From Mesorhizobium sp. (GTDB lineage: Bacteria > Pseudomonadota > Alphaproteobacteria > Rhizobiales > Rhizobiaceae), in the NCBI GenBank assembly GCA_004017535.1, contig SAJS01000002.1, positions 1 through 64,000 on the forward strand: DNA of 64,000 nt. The letters run 5' to 3'. Position 1 is the first letter of the stretch. Every line of letters begins with the position of its first letter. The notes beneath the pieces are model-generated. The model was not told the origin of the DNA, ran no database searches, and worked only from the letters and a program-made list of their open reading frames with translations. The position numbers and the translations under genes are program-made. Below are positions 34,984 to 42,648 of this stretch, piece by piece.

Positions 34984-36365
34984 TACGCTCTCTCCCGAAG
35001 AACCGTCACGTTGTCGGCGTTTTCTGAGGGCACCAGCGGCACGACGGCCGCCGCCGCAAGGTCTTCCAGGCCATCGGCAATCCAGCGACCGTAATGCCGC
35101 TCGATCATCGGCACGGACGTGTCGTGCAAAGCAGCGACAAGGCGAATGGGAAGATTTGCCCGGATGCCGCGCACGATCGAGCTATGCCGCAAGCTGTAAG
35201 GGATCACGGCCGGCATCTTTGCCCGCTTGCGGATTTCCTGCCATGGCCGTTGTAACTCGCTGGCGAACTGCCACGGGCCACGGCCGGCGCGCTCCCACTC
35301 TATAGAGCCTCTCACCTGTTTGCTGCGCCACCGCTCCAGAAGGATTTCATCATTACCCCTGCCCGTCGTAGCCGGCAGTAGCGCGTCCAGGACGTCCTTT
35401 CCTACCGGATGCGGCGTGCTGGCGATCTTGCCACCCCTGCCCTTCCGAGAGCTTGGAATCATGAGGCGGCCTTGGGCTCGCTGCACATCCCCAACTTTCA
35501 TACGTGCAATCTGAGAGAAACGGGCGCCCGTCGCGGCAAGAACCACGACAAGGCGGAAAAGGTCGCCATCCCATTTGCCCTCGTCGTCCACGGCGCGGGC
35601 GGCGGAGAGGATCGTTCCGACTTGGGCAGCAGAGAGGATCTGATTGTCACGGGCGAGCGGTGCGGCCTCGTCGGTGTCCACCTTATCAGCTTTCAGACCA
35701 TGCTTGATGATGGCCGGCAGCGTAGGGTCCAGCCGCTCCCGGTGCGCTGCGTAGGCGCCGTTCAGAGCGGCTTTGAGATCGTTGATAAGACGTTGCTCTG
35801 TCGTGCCCTTCAATTCCTCAGGCAGCGCCTTGCGCCATTCCAAGAGATCGCTTTCCTTCAAGGCGTGCAGACCGACATCGGCAAGCTTGGCCCCTGGCAC
35901 CGCTTCCTGTTTGCCGCGCTTGTCCTGACCGAGCACATAGCGCCGCAACCGCTGGCCGGCGTCTGAGCGGACCGTACGACCTTTCCTGCGGCTGTCTCTG
36001 GCGTCGCGCTCGGCAACGTAGGTTTCCACGGCAAGGCGCACGGTGAGAACCGGGCCGGCGGCAGCAGCCTTAGCCTCCTGCCGGGCCTTGGCAACGATCT
36101 GGCGAGCCTGCGTTTCCGCTTGGGCGAAAGTCAGCAAGCCATCCGTCGGCTTGTCGTTGACATCATTGGCGGGTCCGACAGGCGCCTGGAGGTAGTTCGC
36201 GCCAGCACCGTGGTTGCGCCAGCGGGCGAACCACACGCCGCCGCGCTTGCCGCGCCGATACCAGATTGCCGCGTCGGCATCGAGCCGGCGAGCGTACTCC
36301 CCATTAGGCAGCTTGGAGCGGGCGCTTGCCGTAGTGATCGGGGCCTCCTTGAGGGTCTTGGCCAT
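34983..36365 (-). CDS. int: Tyrosine-type site-specific integrase
   Basis: The 460-residue recombinase has the catalytic Arg in TGARFSQIARMKVG, a Lys in SSRKGRGGKI, YSLRHSS for the HxxR box (the first His is a Tyr here), and the nucleophile Tyr425 in IERHYGR. The N-terminal half (from about residue 20) is an arm/core-binding part with several basic stretches. It is the element's integrase, 471 bases from attR. Its start follows the stop of the upstream small gene with no gap, and its stop overlaps the downstream gene. Confidence 0.93.
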   Translation of the reverse strand: MAKTLKEAPITTASARSKLPNGEYARRLDADAAIWYRRGKRGGVWFARWRNHGAGANYLQAPVGPANDVNDKPTDGLLTFAQAETQARQIVAKARQEAKAAAAGPVLTVRLAVETYVAERDARDSRRKGRTVRSDAGQRLRRYVLGQDKRGKQEAVPGAKLADVGLHALKESDLLEWRKALPEELKGTTEQRLINDLKAALNGAYAAHRERLDPTLPAIIKHGLKADKVDTDEAAPLARDNQILSAAQVGTILSAARAVDDEGKWDGDLFRLVVVLAATGARFSQIARMKVGDVQRAQGRLMIPSSRKGRGGKIASTPHPVGKDVLDALLPATTGRGNDEILLERWRSKQVRGSIEWERAGRGPWQFASELQRPWQEIRKRAKMPAVIPYSLRHSSIVRGIRANLPIRLVAALHDTSVPMIERHYGRWIADGLEDLAAAAVVPLVPSENADNVTVLRERA

Positions 36366-36722
36366 TTATGCGTCCTCCCGAAAGCTTTTTTCGAAATTCA
36401 GCAAGCCAGCAAGCAAGTCCCGATCATCGGGCGACAGGCCCAAGATGAACTGTCCCCACGGGTGAGCGGCCAACCGCTGACGGTCGCGCAAGCGACGAGC
36501 CTCAACCCGCGTGTAGAGGTTCGCCATAGATTGCGCCTCGCGTTTGCGCCCGCGATACACCGACAGACAGTTTTCGGTCCCGTCCGGCAGGCTTTCAATC
36601 ACGGCCCACTGCCGTCGCTTCCGATCTTCGAAAAGCACAAACTCAGGGCGGTAGCTCTTGCCGCCGCGCGTGAATGGAATGACCTCGACCATCGTGTTTC
36701 CGCCTTGGTGCTTTGAAAACAC
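36366..36722 (-). CDS. Small protein upstream of integrase
   Basis: The 118-residue product (GTG start; an internal ATG at 36692 gives 108 residues) has PEFVLFEDRKRRQWAVIES and a charged helical end. The stop is directly followed by the integrase ATG, so the two are likely co-translated. Function unknown; it lies at the right end of the element, next to the tandem motif. Confidence 0.6.
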   Translation of the reverse strand: MFSKHQGGNTMVEVIPFTRGGKSYRPEFVLFEDRKRRQWAVIESLPDGTENCLSVYRGRKREAQSMANLYTRVEARRLRDRQRLAAHPWGQFILGLSPDDRDLLAGLLNFEKSFREDA

Positions 36723-36744
36723 GTCGAATATACGTCGAATATCC
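36721..36744. repeat. Tandem GTCGAATA-type motif near attR
   Basis: ACGTCGAATA, then TACGTCGAATATCC: two units at the same 11-base period as near attL. It lies about 93 bases inside attR and ahead of the integrase operon, overlapping the first codon of the upstream gene. Confidence 0.6.
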
Positions 36745-36836
36745 TTCCGTGTACATAGGTGAACGTCAGGGAATGAAAGCCGCAGAAAACAGGGCCTTTG
36801 GCGTATCAGAGTGAACGCGAAGGCATCGAAAAATCA

Positions 36837-36886
36837 GCCCTTTCACGGCGGTAACAGGGGTTCGATTCCCCTTGGGCGTACCAGAC
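36837..36886 (+). repeat. attR: 50-bp repeat, right attachment site
   Basis: Perfect copy of 24397-24446. It contains the tRNA-Glu anticodon loop, T arm and acceptor 3' strand but lacks the 5' half, so it is not a working tRNA gene. Sequence on its right resumes chromosomal DNA. Confidence 0.92.
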
Positions 36887-37020
36887 CTGTCTCCCCTGAA
36901 CACCTGCAAATCCGGCAGCCCGCGCTCCAGCCGCGAAACGCGTCATTAACGGCGTTGCTGGGTGACGCATGTTGGCAGCGATCAGACGGTGTAGAGTTCT
37001 GCCTCGCCATGGAGACGCGG

Positions 37021-37272
37021 ATGAACCTGCTTCGGACAGTTCTCTTATGCGCGGCAGTGACCGGCCTGACCGGACTGCAGCCCATCCATGCCGAAGATCA
37101 GCCCGCCCAGCCGAACGGCGACGCGGCGCAACAGCTGCCGCCCGTTCACTGCGAGGGACAGAATTGCCTGCCGCCGAAGAACGACCCCGCTTTGGAGTGC
37201 GAGGGGCAGGATTGCACGCCGGCTCCAGCGACAGACCAGCCGTCAGGCCCGGAGATCAAGAAGGTCAAGTGA
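37021..37272 (+). CDS. Small secreted protein with two CEGQxC motifs
   Basis: The 83-residue product has a signal peptide (LLRTVLLCAAVTGLTGL) and a mature part with HCEGQNCLPP and ECEGQDCTPA, a duplicated CEGQ-x-C unit that may form two disulfides or bind metal. The ATG has GGAG ten bases upstream; an ATG four codons earlier is an alternative. No known family. Confidence 0.65.
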   Translation: MNLLRTVLLCAAVTGLTGLQPIHAEDQPAQPNGDAAQQLPPVHCEGQNCLPPKNDPALECEGQDCTPAPATDQPSGPEIKKVK

Positions 37273-37327
37273 GAGGCAGCGGGCGGTCGGCGGCGGGCAT
37301 CCGGCAGAGCGAAGCAGCGAGCGTAGA

Positions 37328-37621
37328 TCAATCCGGAACCATAGGCGCCGGCTCTTCGCAGCGATAGACCATGCACTGCCCGTCTCGGGCCGGGACATAA
37401 TCAACCATCGGCACGTAGGGAGCATCGCACTCATTGCCGAACTGGCGGACATAGCGCTCATATGTGTTCGCCCCGGTGGTCAGCACCACCGCATGCCGGC
37501 TCTGGATCAACGCCTGGGTCTGCGCGCAGGTCATTGTGTGCGTATCGGGTCGTGCATCGGCGAAATTTGTGGCGGCAACGATCATCGCTGCCGCGCAAAA
37601 AGCAATCTTGCCTATGGGCAT
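37328..37621 (-). CDS. Small secreted Cys-containing protein
   Basis: The 97-residue product has a signal peptide (MPIGKIAFCAAAMIVAATNFADA) and a mature domain with four Cys (MTCAQTQAL, NECDAPYV, QCMVYRCEE), consistent with disulfides. The pattern resembles a small rhizobial periplasmic family of unknown role. It is convergent with the CEGQ protein. Confidence 0.65.
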   Translation of the reverse strand: MPIGKIAFCAAAMIVAATNFADARPDTHTMTCAQTQALIQSRHAVVLTTGANTYERYVRQFGNECDAPYVPMVDYVPARDGQCMVYRCEEPAPMVPD

Positions 37622-37769
37622 GATGGCATCCTCGCAAATCGGCAAATTCGCATCTTGCGACACCGCTCCGCAACAGCGGTGTGGTCACGATGCAGCGAGC
37701 AAGGACTTGAAGCAGTTGAAACCCCGCGCCCAAACCCTGGAATTGCCCGAGGACGAACAATGTCCGAGG

Positions 37770-39014
37770 TCAGGCTGTTGCAAAAACTACTGTCTGCAGC
37801 AGGCCTCCCCCCGGCCGGTTCTCCAGCGTGATCGAGCCGCCATAGCGCTCGATGATCTCCTTGGCGATGGCGAGACCCAGCCCCGCGCCCGGGATGAACT
37901 GCGTGCGCGCCGGGTCGACCCGGAAGAACGGCTCGAAGGCCTTGTTCAACAGGTCCGGCGGGATGCCGGCGCCGCGGTCGGCGATGGTGAGAACCGCCTG
38001 GCCGCCTCGCCGCGCAAGCGCGATGGTGCAGCTCTTGCCATGCGTGGCGGCGTTGACGATCAGGTTGCGCAGCGCGCGTCGCAAGCCGAGCGCGCCGGCC
38101 TTGACGAACACATGGTCGAGATGGTCGATCGTCACCGCATGGCCGAGCGAGACCATTTCGACCTCGATATCGCGGACTATCCGGTCCAGTTCCACCGGCT
38201 CGACCGCATCCTGGTTGACCTCCTCGCGCACGAGGCGGATGGCGCTGTCGGCGATACGGTCGAGCTCGTCGAGGTCGCTCAGCCACTTCTCGCGGTCCTC
38301 GTCAAGGAATTCGGCGCGGAGCCGCATCCTGGTCATCGGCGTCCTGAGATCATGGCCGGCCGCCGCGACCAGGCGCATGCGGCTTTCCATGGCGGTCTTC
38401 AATCTTGCCGACAGCTCGTTGAGCGCATGGGCGGTGGCCCTCACCTCGGCCGAGCCTTTCTCCGGTAAAGTCGCCAGCATGCCATCCGAGCCGATCTTGC
38501 TGACGGCGGTTTCCAGCATTTCCAGCGGCCGAACCAGCACGCCAGTGAAATAGATCGATACCGGCGTGGCGCCGAGCACGATCAGCGCCATCCAGCCGGC
38601 GAACACGTACCAGACATCGCGCGGCGGGCCCAAGTCGGGAACATTGACGATCATCCAGCGATGGTCGGGCAAAGCGACCGAAGCGATCATTCCGGGTTCC
38701 CCGGCCTTGCGGCTGACGAGCGCCGAAACATCGAGACCATTCTGGCGCAGCATGTCGTTCAGCACCCGCGTGTGCTTGCGGTCGTCAAAACCCGGCGCCG
38801 GACGATCGCTGATCGTCACCGCCGCATCGCCGCTGCTCGGCACGTGGCCTGGAACCAGTCGGATCATGTACTGGATCTGGTGCGCCAGCGGCCCCATCGT
38901 CAGCTCCGGCGACGGCCCGCCGAGCACCTTGACGGCGACAAAGGTGGCAAGCCCGACAACGCCCAGAATCGAAACGACGAGAAGAATGATCAGCCGGCGG
39001 CGCAGCGACGTCAT
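37770..39014 (-). CDS. Sensor histidine kinase (EnvZ-like)
   Basis: The 414-residue kinase has an N-terminal membrane helix (LIILLVVSILGVVGLATFVAVKV), a periplasmic region, a second helix (WMALIVLGATPVSIYFTGVL), a HAMP domain, the phosphoaccepting His in AAAGHDLRTPMTRMRL, and an ATPase domain with NLIVNAATHG, ADRGAGIPPDL and PGAGLGLAIAKEI. It overlaps the response regulator stop, so the pair is coupled. It probably senses an envelope signal, given the neighbours. Confidence 0.93.
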   Translation of the reverse strand: MTSLRRRLIILLVVSILGVVGLATFVAVKVLGGPSPELTMGPLAHQIQYMIRLVPGHVPSSGDAAVTISDRPAPGFDDRKHTRVLNDMLRQNGLDVSALVSRKAGEPGMIASVALPDHRWMIVNVPDLGPPRDVWYVFAGWMALIVLGATPVSIYFTGVLVRPLEMLETAVSKIGSDGMLATLPEKGSAEVRATAHALNELSARLKTAMESRMRLVAAAGHDLRTPMTRMRLRAEFLDEDREKWLSDLDELDRIADSAIRLVREEVNQDAVEPVELDRIVRDIEVEMVSLGHAVTIDHLDHVFVKAGALGLRRALRNLIVNAATHGKSCTIALARRGGQAVLTIADRGAGIPPDLLNKAFEPFFRVDPARTQFIPGAGLGLAIAKEIIERYGGSITLENRPGGGLLQTVVFATA

Positions 39015-39778
39015 GGCTCGACATCCGTCGTCGGGACGCGGTACTCCGTCGTCAAGACGTGGTACTCCGTCGTCTCGACGCGCGCGGTGAGCTGGTAGCC
39101 ACCATTGCGCACGGTCTTGAACAAAGAGCGCTCGCCGGCCTCGGCGAACTTCCGCCGCAGCCGGCTCATCAGCACGTCGACCGAACGCTCAAGCGGATCG
39201 CGCTCGCGCCCCTGCGTCAGGTCGAGCAGCTGGTCGCGCGACAAAAGCCGTCCCGGCCGATCGAGAAAGACTTGCAGCAGATCGAACTCCGCGCCGGTAA
39301 GGTCGACTAGGGCGCCATCGGCATCCATCACCTTTCGCGTGTCCGGTTCCAGCCTGTAACCGGCGAAACGATAGACGCGAACCTTGGGCGGGGCGGCTTC
39401 TTCCGGCGCCGAGCGCCTGAGCACGGCGCGAATGCGGGCCGAAAGCTCGCGCGGATTGAACGGCTTGCCGAGATAATCGTCGGCGCCGAGCTCCAGGCCG
39501 ATGATACGGTCGACATCCTCCTTCAGCGCTGTCAGCAGGATGACCGGAATGTGCGGCTTGCGATCGCGCAGGCTCCGGCAGATGTCGAGACCAGAACCAT
39601 CCGGCAGCATGACGTCGAGCACGATCAGGTCGAACTGGCCGGAGCCGAGCTTCTGCTCGCATTCGCGCCGGTCCGCCGCCACCGACACGCGAAAGCCCTG
39701 CCCGTCGAGATAGCGCCCAAGCAGCGTCCTGATCTCACGATCGTCGTCCACGACGAGGACGTGGGGTTGTGCCTGCAT
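39011..39778 (-). CDS. OmpR-family response regulator
   Basis: The 255-residue regulator has a receiver domain (VLVVDDDREIR; phosphorylated Asp in DLIVLDVMLPDGSG; Lys in DDYLGKPFNPREL) and a C-terminal winged helix (DLTGAEFDLLQVFLDRPGRLLSRDQLLDL, KTVRNGGYQL). The last 20 or so residues (ETTEYHVLTTEYRVPTTDVEP) are encoded by a 21-bp tandem repeat and are not part of the fold. The start MQAQPHVL is chosen at the receiver domain; the upstream open frame is not protein-like. Confidence 0.93.
   Translation of the reverse strand: MQAQPHVLVVDDDREIRTLLGRYLDGQGFRVSVAADRRECEQKLGSGQFDLIVLDVMLPDGSGLDICRSLRDRKPHIPVILLTALKEDVDRIIGLELGADDYLGKPFNPRELSARIRAVLRRSAPEEAAPPKVRVYRFAGYRLEPDTRKVMDADGALVDLTGAEFDLLQVFLDRPGRLLSRDQLLDLTQGRERDPLERSVDVLMSRLRRKFAEAGERSLFKTVRNGGYQLTARVETTEYHVLTTEYRVPTTDVEP
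39019..39082. repeat. 21-bp tandem repeat at the 3' end of the response regulator gene
   Basis: About two and a half copies of a CGYGGTACTCCGTCGTCNNGA unit. It forms the regulator's C-terminal tail. A close relative lies at 41170-41212 ahead of the efflux adaptor gene. Confidence 0.65.
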
Positions 39779-39868
39779 TCTTCGCCCGCTTGCCTTTTCG
39801 TTGCGATTATAGTGAGCGACGCCGCCAAGCGGCATGGAAAATTGCAACGGAACGTTTCCAAGACCTCG

Positions 39869-39914
39869 CTGGAAACATTCGGACACAAATCTCCTTTTTC
39901 TGGAAACCTTCGGC
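39869..39914. promoter_or_regulatory. Direct repeat between response regulator and LTXXQ gene, candidate regulator sites
   Basis: CTGGAAACATTCGGA (39869-39883) and CTGGAAACCTTCGGC (39900-39914) agree at 13 of 15 bases and lie 31 bases, about three helical turns, apart. They sit between divergent genes and may be binding sites for the OmpR-type regulator. A further AACGTTTCC stretch lies just to the left. Confidence 0.5.
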
Positions 39915-39990
39915 AACGCGCCGAAGCAGAGCGGCAAAAGACGCTTCCTATCCTCCCGAGCATCCGAAGCATGCAGGAAAGGATCACGTC

Positions 39991-40662
39991 ATGCGAAGCA
40001 GATTTTTGGCGCTTGGACTGTTCTCGGTCGCGGCCGTCCACCCGGTGTTCGCCGGCCAGCCGGAGCCCGGCGCTGCACCCGCGGATGAGCCGCCGGCGAT
40101 CGGCCGGCAAGACGATGCTGGTCCCGGCCCGATGAAGCCGTGGCCCGGTCAGCGCTGGGCGATGCGTCAACGCCCTGAAGACTTCGGCCCGCGTCGCATG
40201 GGTCCGCCGCCCGAATTTCTCGCTGCCAGGCTCGCCGCGCTCGAGACCCGGATCGGCATCCGCTCCGAACAACTCGACGCCTGGCGAGACTATACCAGCG
40301 CGCTGCAGGCGGTGCTGGCGCCACCGCCGCGGCCCGATTTCGCCCTCCCCGGCCGCGGGCCGGACGATGCCGCCGGTGGCGAGTCGGATCAGGCGAAGCG
40401 CGATCCCTTCGCCTTCCAGGAAAAGCTGGCCGACGAGGTGACCAAACGCGCCGCTTCCGCCGCCAAACTCAAGGACGCCATCGGGGTGCTGCGCGCCAAG
40501 CTGACGCCCGAACAGCTCGAAATACTCGCTTCGGCGGACCGGCCTCATGGCCACCCCCCCGGTCCATGGGGCAATCCGCCGGATGCAGCCGGCCCAGAGG
40601 TCTGCCCGATCACGGCGGACAGCTCCCTCCACCCCTACCCCCGGAGTGACGAGCAACTCTGA
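39991..40662 (+). CDS. Periplasmic LTXXQ-motif (Spy/CpxP-like) protein
   Basis: The 223-residue product has a signal peptide (SRFLALGLFSVAAVHPVFA) and an all-helical domain with ARLAALETRIGIRSEQLDAWRDYTSAL and LTPEQLEILA, the LTXXQ motif of Spy/CpxP-type periplasmic chaperones and stress sensors. Long Pro/Gly/Asp-rich stretches lie before and after it. It is divergent from the two-component genes, which would suit Cpx-like feedback, but this is only from context. Confidence 0.75.
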   Translation: MRSRFLALGLFSVAAVHPVFAGQPEPGAAPADEPPAIGRQDDAGPGPMKPWPGQRWAMRQRPEDFGPRRMGPPPEFLAARLAALETRIGIRSEQLDAWRDYTSALQAVLAPPPRPDFALPGRGPDDAAGGESDQAKRDPFAFQEKLADEVTKRAASAAKLKDAIGVLRAKLTPEQLEILASADRPHGHPPGPWGNPPDAAGPEVCPITADSSLHPYPRSDEQL

Positions 40663-41363
40663 CCGGCTGCGCCGGCCGGCCCCCTGACCCATCCGTTCAA
40701 GGGCCGGCCGGTCCAATCAAGGCGGCGTCTCAAATGCCAGCGGCTTCGCGAGGCGCACGGAGAACACTATGTGGGAAGCTTTGATGATGCTGCGCCTGAT
40801 CGCATCTGCAGCTCCGCCCTTCGCACCTGGACGTCGTGTTCCGCAGCCAGCCCTTGCGCGGCGCACCCTCAAAGGCGCGATCCGGCTGAGCTTCGCCGGA
40901 TACCGCCTCTCGCTACCGACCCCGCCGCCAAACTTCGAAAAACGCACAGAAAATCGCATAAATCGGATTTCCATGAAGATATCCATCTCGGTCGACCGCG
41001 CTGAAGGCGCGCACCTACGATCGGCAAGGGCACTTGGTTTATTGGCACGGATCGGCATACTGATGCCGGCGGGCGTCGCGGCCGCTCATTCGGCCCCCTT
41101 CGTCGAACGATCCTGGCCGCGCAAAAGGAGCGCGACATGAACCGCCTAGCCTCACGGCTAGACGCACAGGCGCGGCACTCCGTCGCCCAGCCGCGGCACT
41201 CCGTCGGCCAGGCGCGAAGACCCATCGTGGTTGCCCCGACCGATAACGGCTTTCCCCGCCCTTCCATGCTTGTCCCACGCTTCTCTTACAGGTGCCCGGC
41301 GCCCGATGGCTCTGCAATGCGCCTGCGTCAGCCATCGGGCGCCCATAGCAACTCCAGCGAAAG
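40663..41363. other. Intergenic region ahead of the efflux pump operon, with a 21-bp tandem repeat
   Basis: About 700 bases without a supported gene; open frames on both strands are Arg/Pro/Ser-rich and lack family features. At 41170-41212 two copies of CGCGGCACTCCGTCGCCCAG lie in tandem, related to the repeat inside the response regulator gene. No TetR-type regulator gene is present, unlike in many RND loci. Confidence 0.55.
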
Positions 41364-42644
41364 ATGATCCGGGCCATGCGCATTTCATTCAGCCAGCATT
41401 CCTTGCCGACGCGCCGCATGGCGGTCCTCGCGCTGTTTGGCGCCACGTTTCTCCTGGCGGCCTGCTCGCAGGAGAAGAGCCAGGTGCCGGGCGGCATGGG
41501 AGGCGCCGGCAGGCCCGAGGTCGGCGTCGTCACCCTGCATCCGCAGTCGGTTGCGATCACCGCCGAACTGCCGGGACGCACGGCCGCCTCGCTGATCGCC
41601 GAGGTGCGCCCGCAGGTCGACGGCATCATCCAGCAGCGGCTGTTCCAGGAAGGCGCCGAGGTGGTGGCGGGACAGCCGCTCTACCTCATCGACCCGGCGA
41701 GCTATCAGGCCGCCTATGACAGCGCCGTCGCGACGCAGCAGAAGGCTGAAGCCGCGGTGCCCACCGCCCAGGCCAAGTTCGACCGCTATGCCGGGCTGCT
41801 GAAGCAGAACGTCGTCTCGAAGCAGGATTACGATGATGCCGCCGCGACGCTGGCGCAGGCGCAGGCCGACGTCGCAGTGGCCAAGGCCAGCGTCGAAACC
41901 GCGAAGATCAGCCTCAATCGCACCTCCATCACCGCGCCGATCGCCGGCCGGATCGACAAATCGACATTGACGCCGGGCGCGCTGGTCACCGCCAACCAGG
42001 AAACGGTGCTGACGACCATCCGCTCGCTCGACCCGATCAATGTCGACGTCACGCAGTCCAGCACCAACCTGCTCAATCTGCGCCAGGCGATCAACGAAGG
42101 TCGGCTGAAATTCAGCGGGTCCAATGTCAGCGTCAAGCTGAAGCTCGACAACGGCACCATCTATGCACAGAACGGCAAGATGGAATTCACCGGCGCCAAT
42201 GTCGACCAGTCGACCGGCACCTTTGCGCTCAGAGCCCAGTTCCCCAATCCCGACCGGCTGCTCTTGCCCGGCATGTATGTGCGCGCCATCGTCGAGGAAG
42301 GCATCGCGCAAAACAGCTTCCTGGTGCCGCAGCGCGGCGTCACCCGCGACCCCAAGGGCCAGGCGACGGCCATGGTCGTCAATGCGCAGGGCAAGGTCGA
42401 GCAGCGCGTGCTCAGCGTGCGCAACGGCGTCGGCAACAATTGGCTGGTGGATTCCGGCGTCGGCGACGGCGACCGCGTCATCGTCGAGGGCCTGCAGCTG
42501 GTGCGCGCCGGAGGCGAGGCGACCGCGGTCGAGGTGACGATCGACGAAACGACCGGCGAGATCAAGGACCGCGAGCAGAACTCCGCCTCGGCGGAACCCG
42601 CCGGCACCGCCAAACAGCCAGCATCTGGCGCAACCGGGAACTGA
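41364..42644 (+). CDS. RND efflux periplasmic adaptor (AcrA/MexA family lipoprotein)
   Basis: The 426-residue membrane fusion protein has a lipobox (ATFLLAAC), then the lipoyl/barrel-sandwich halves ([32 protein letters not shown] and [11 protein letters not shown]), a coiled-coil hairpin between them and a beta-barrel with [12 protein letters not shown]. It links the inner-membrane pump to the outer-membrane channel. It overlaps no gene; the permease follows after 4 bases. Confidence 0.94.
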   Translation: MIRAMRISFSQHSLPTRRMAVLALFGATFLLAACSQEKSQVPGGMGGAGRPEVGVVTLHPQSVAITAELPGRTAASLIAEVRPQVDGIIQQRLFQEGAEVVAGQPLYLIDPASYQAAYDSAVATQQKAEAAVPTAQAKFDRYAGLLKQNVVSKQDYDDAAATLAQAQADVAVAKASVETAKISLNRTSITAPIAGRIDKSTLTPGALVTANQETVLTTIRSLDPINVDVTQSSTNLLNLRQAINEGRLKFSGSNVSVKLKLDNGTIYAQNGKMEFTGANVDQSTGTFALRAQFPNPDRLLLPGMYVRAIVEEGIAQNSFLVPQRGVTRDPKGQATAMVVNAQGKVEQRVLSVRNGVGNNWLVDSGVGDGDRVIVEGLQLVRAGGEATAVEVTIDETTGEIKDREQNSASAEPAGTAKQPASGATGN

Positions 42645-42648
42645 AGCG

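Larger units (their letters stand above)
24397..36836. mobile_element. 12.44 kb integrative element in tRNA-Glu, terminase-bearing, satellite-like
   Basis: Bounded by a perfect 50-bp direct repeat (24397-24446 and 36837-36886) covering the 3' half of tRNA-Glu. It carries a tyrosine integrase at its right end, an excisionase-like protein, a RuvC-like nuclease, a RepA-like helicase, a likely small and a clear large terminase subunit, and about fifteen small genes. From the integrase to 28013, the genes are nearly all on the minus strand and mostly overlapping. No portal, capsid, tail or lysis gene was seen. The content suits a phage satellite or a reduced prophage that uses another phage's particles. 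Confidence 0.85.

Noticed and set aside
24397-36836. Complete prophage
   Set aside because: Terminase is present but no portal, capsid, tail, holin or lysin gene could be found in about 12 kb.
36837-36886. Second tRNA-Glu gene at attR
   Set aside because: Only the 3' half is present; the acceptor 5' strand and D arm are missing.
40769-41140. 123-codon frame ahead of the efflux operon
   Set aside because: No conserved block, Arg/Pro-rich and overlapped by equally long frames on the other strand.
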